DNA of 5,273 bases from Bacteroidales bacterium (GTDB taxonomy: Bacteria; Bacteroidota; Bacteroidia; Bacteroidales; VadinHA17), in NCBI GenBank assembly GCA_029935275.1, contig JAOZKQ010000162.1, forward strand, positions 1 to 5,273. The letters run 5' to 3'. Below are positions 4,964 through 5,273 of the stretch, piece after piece; the first letter of the stretch is position 1, and every line of letters starts with the position of its first letter. The notes under the pieces are model-generated. The model made no database searches and was not told where the DNA came from. It saw only the letters and a program-made list of their open reading frames with translations. Both the position numbers and the translations under genes were made by a program.

Positions 4964-5273
4964 ATGTTTAATAATGATGATTTAAAACTCTTTAAAGAAA
5001 AAGGCTTATTTCAGGAAGTTATTGAAGAACAACTGGAAAACTTCAGAAAAGGATTTCCCTGGTTGCAGATTGTTCGGCCGGCTACAATTGGAGATGGAAT
5101 TATGGACATTTCGGAAAATGAAGCGGAAGAATGGATAGAAAAATATGTTGAGAAATCAGCCGGCCTGGGCATAATAAAGTTTATACCAGCATCTGGTGCG
5201 GCTTCCCGTATGTTTAAATCCCTTTTTGAATTTGAATCATCTTCTTTGGAACCCCAAAAAGAAACAAGCGAAA
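4964..5273 (+). CDS. DUF4301 family protein, N-terminal part (runs off the right edge)
   Basis: The first 103 codons are present. The start MFNNDDLKLFKEKGL, followed by the pattern EEQLENFRKGFPWL (21-34), the segment ATIGDGI (40-46), and KFIPASGAASRMFKSLFEF (72-90) match my memory of DUF4301, a family of several hundred residues found mostly in Bacteroidota. The PASGAASRMF stretch is the most conserved-looking part and loosely recalls the glycine-rich loop of nucleotidyltransferases, but I assert no activity. It lies 20 nt behind iorB with no Shine-Dalgarno sequence or terminator between, so it is probably co-transcribed. In Bacteroides I recall a phenylacetate-CoA ligase gene after iorAB; here a different gene follows. 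There is no signal peptide or membrane segment in the visible part. Confidence 0.8.
   Translation, partial: MFNNDDLKLFKEKGLFQEVIEEQLENFRKGFPWLQIVRPATIGDGIMDISENEAEEWIEKYVEKSAGLGIIKFIPASGAASRMFKSLFEFESSSLEPQKETSE

Overview
The window looks like chromosomal DNA from an AT-rich member of the Bacteroidota, probably an anaerobe. The evidence is three-fold. Two promoters match the Bacteroidota consensus (TTTG, about 20 nt, TAnnTTTG) closely. No start codon has a Shine-Dalgarno sequence. The gene content fits: a DUF4301 protein (a family I know mainly from this phylum) and an oxygen-sensitive type 2-oxoacid:ferredoxin oxidoreductase. The genus cannot be told from this sequence.

Layout. Positions 1-1524, minus strand: a biotin carboxylase (accC type) that runs off the left edge with its start inside the window. 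Positions 1525-1794: an AT-rich divergent control region with a promoter for each direction, a perfect 12-bp inverted repeat and a pair of 11-bp-phased direct repeats. About 1795-2313, plus strand: a G+C-richer, A-rich, T-poor block of about 515 nt. It has its own promoter, several stable hairpins including GNRA- and UUCG-capped ones, and a strong intrinsic terminator. I read it as a large structured non-coding RNA of a class I do not recognise, and it is the most interesting item here. Positions 2314-2457: AT-rich leader with a 16-bp perfect palindrome. Positions 2458-4107: iorA, indolepyruvate ferredoxin oxidoreductase alpha, in a short form without the C-terminal ferredoxin domain. Positions 4108-4358: a repeat-bearing gap. 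Positions 4359-4943: iorB, the beta subunit. Position 4964 to the right edge: the N-terminal part of a DUF4301 protein, 20 nt behind iorB and probably in the same transcript.

How the parts work together. IorA and IorB form the enzyme that oxidatively decarboxylates arylpyruvates (from Trp, Phe and Tyr transamination) to aryl-acyl-CoAs while reducing a low-potential carrier, or runs in reverse for aromatic amino acid synthesis. The biotin carboxylase is divergent and belongs to acyl-CoA carboxylation; it has no evident link to iorAB beyond adjacency. The RNA lies just upstream of iorA on the same strand and ends 144 nt before its start codon. It could be an independent RNA or a very long leader or attenuator. 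Its autonomous promoter and terminator favour independence, but the sequence alone cannot settle this.
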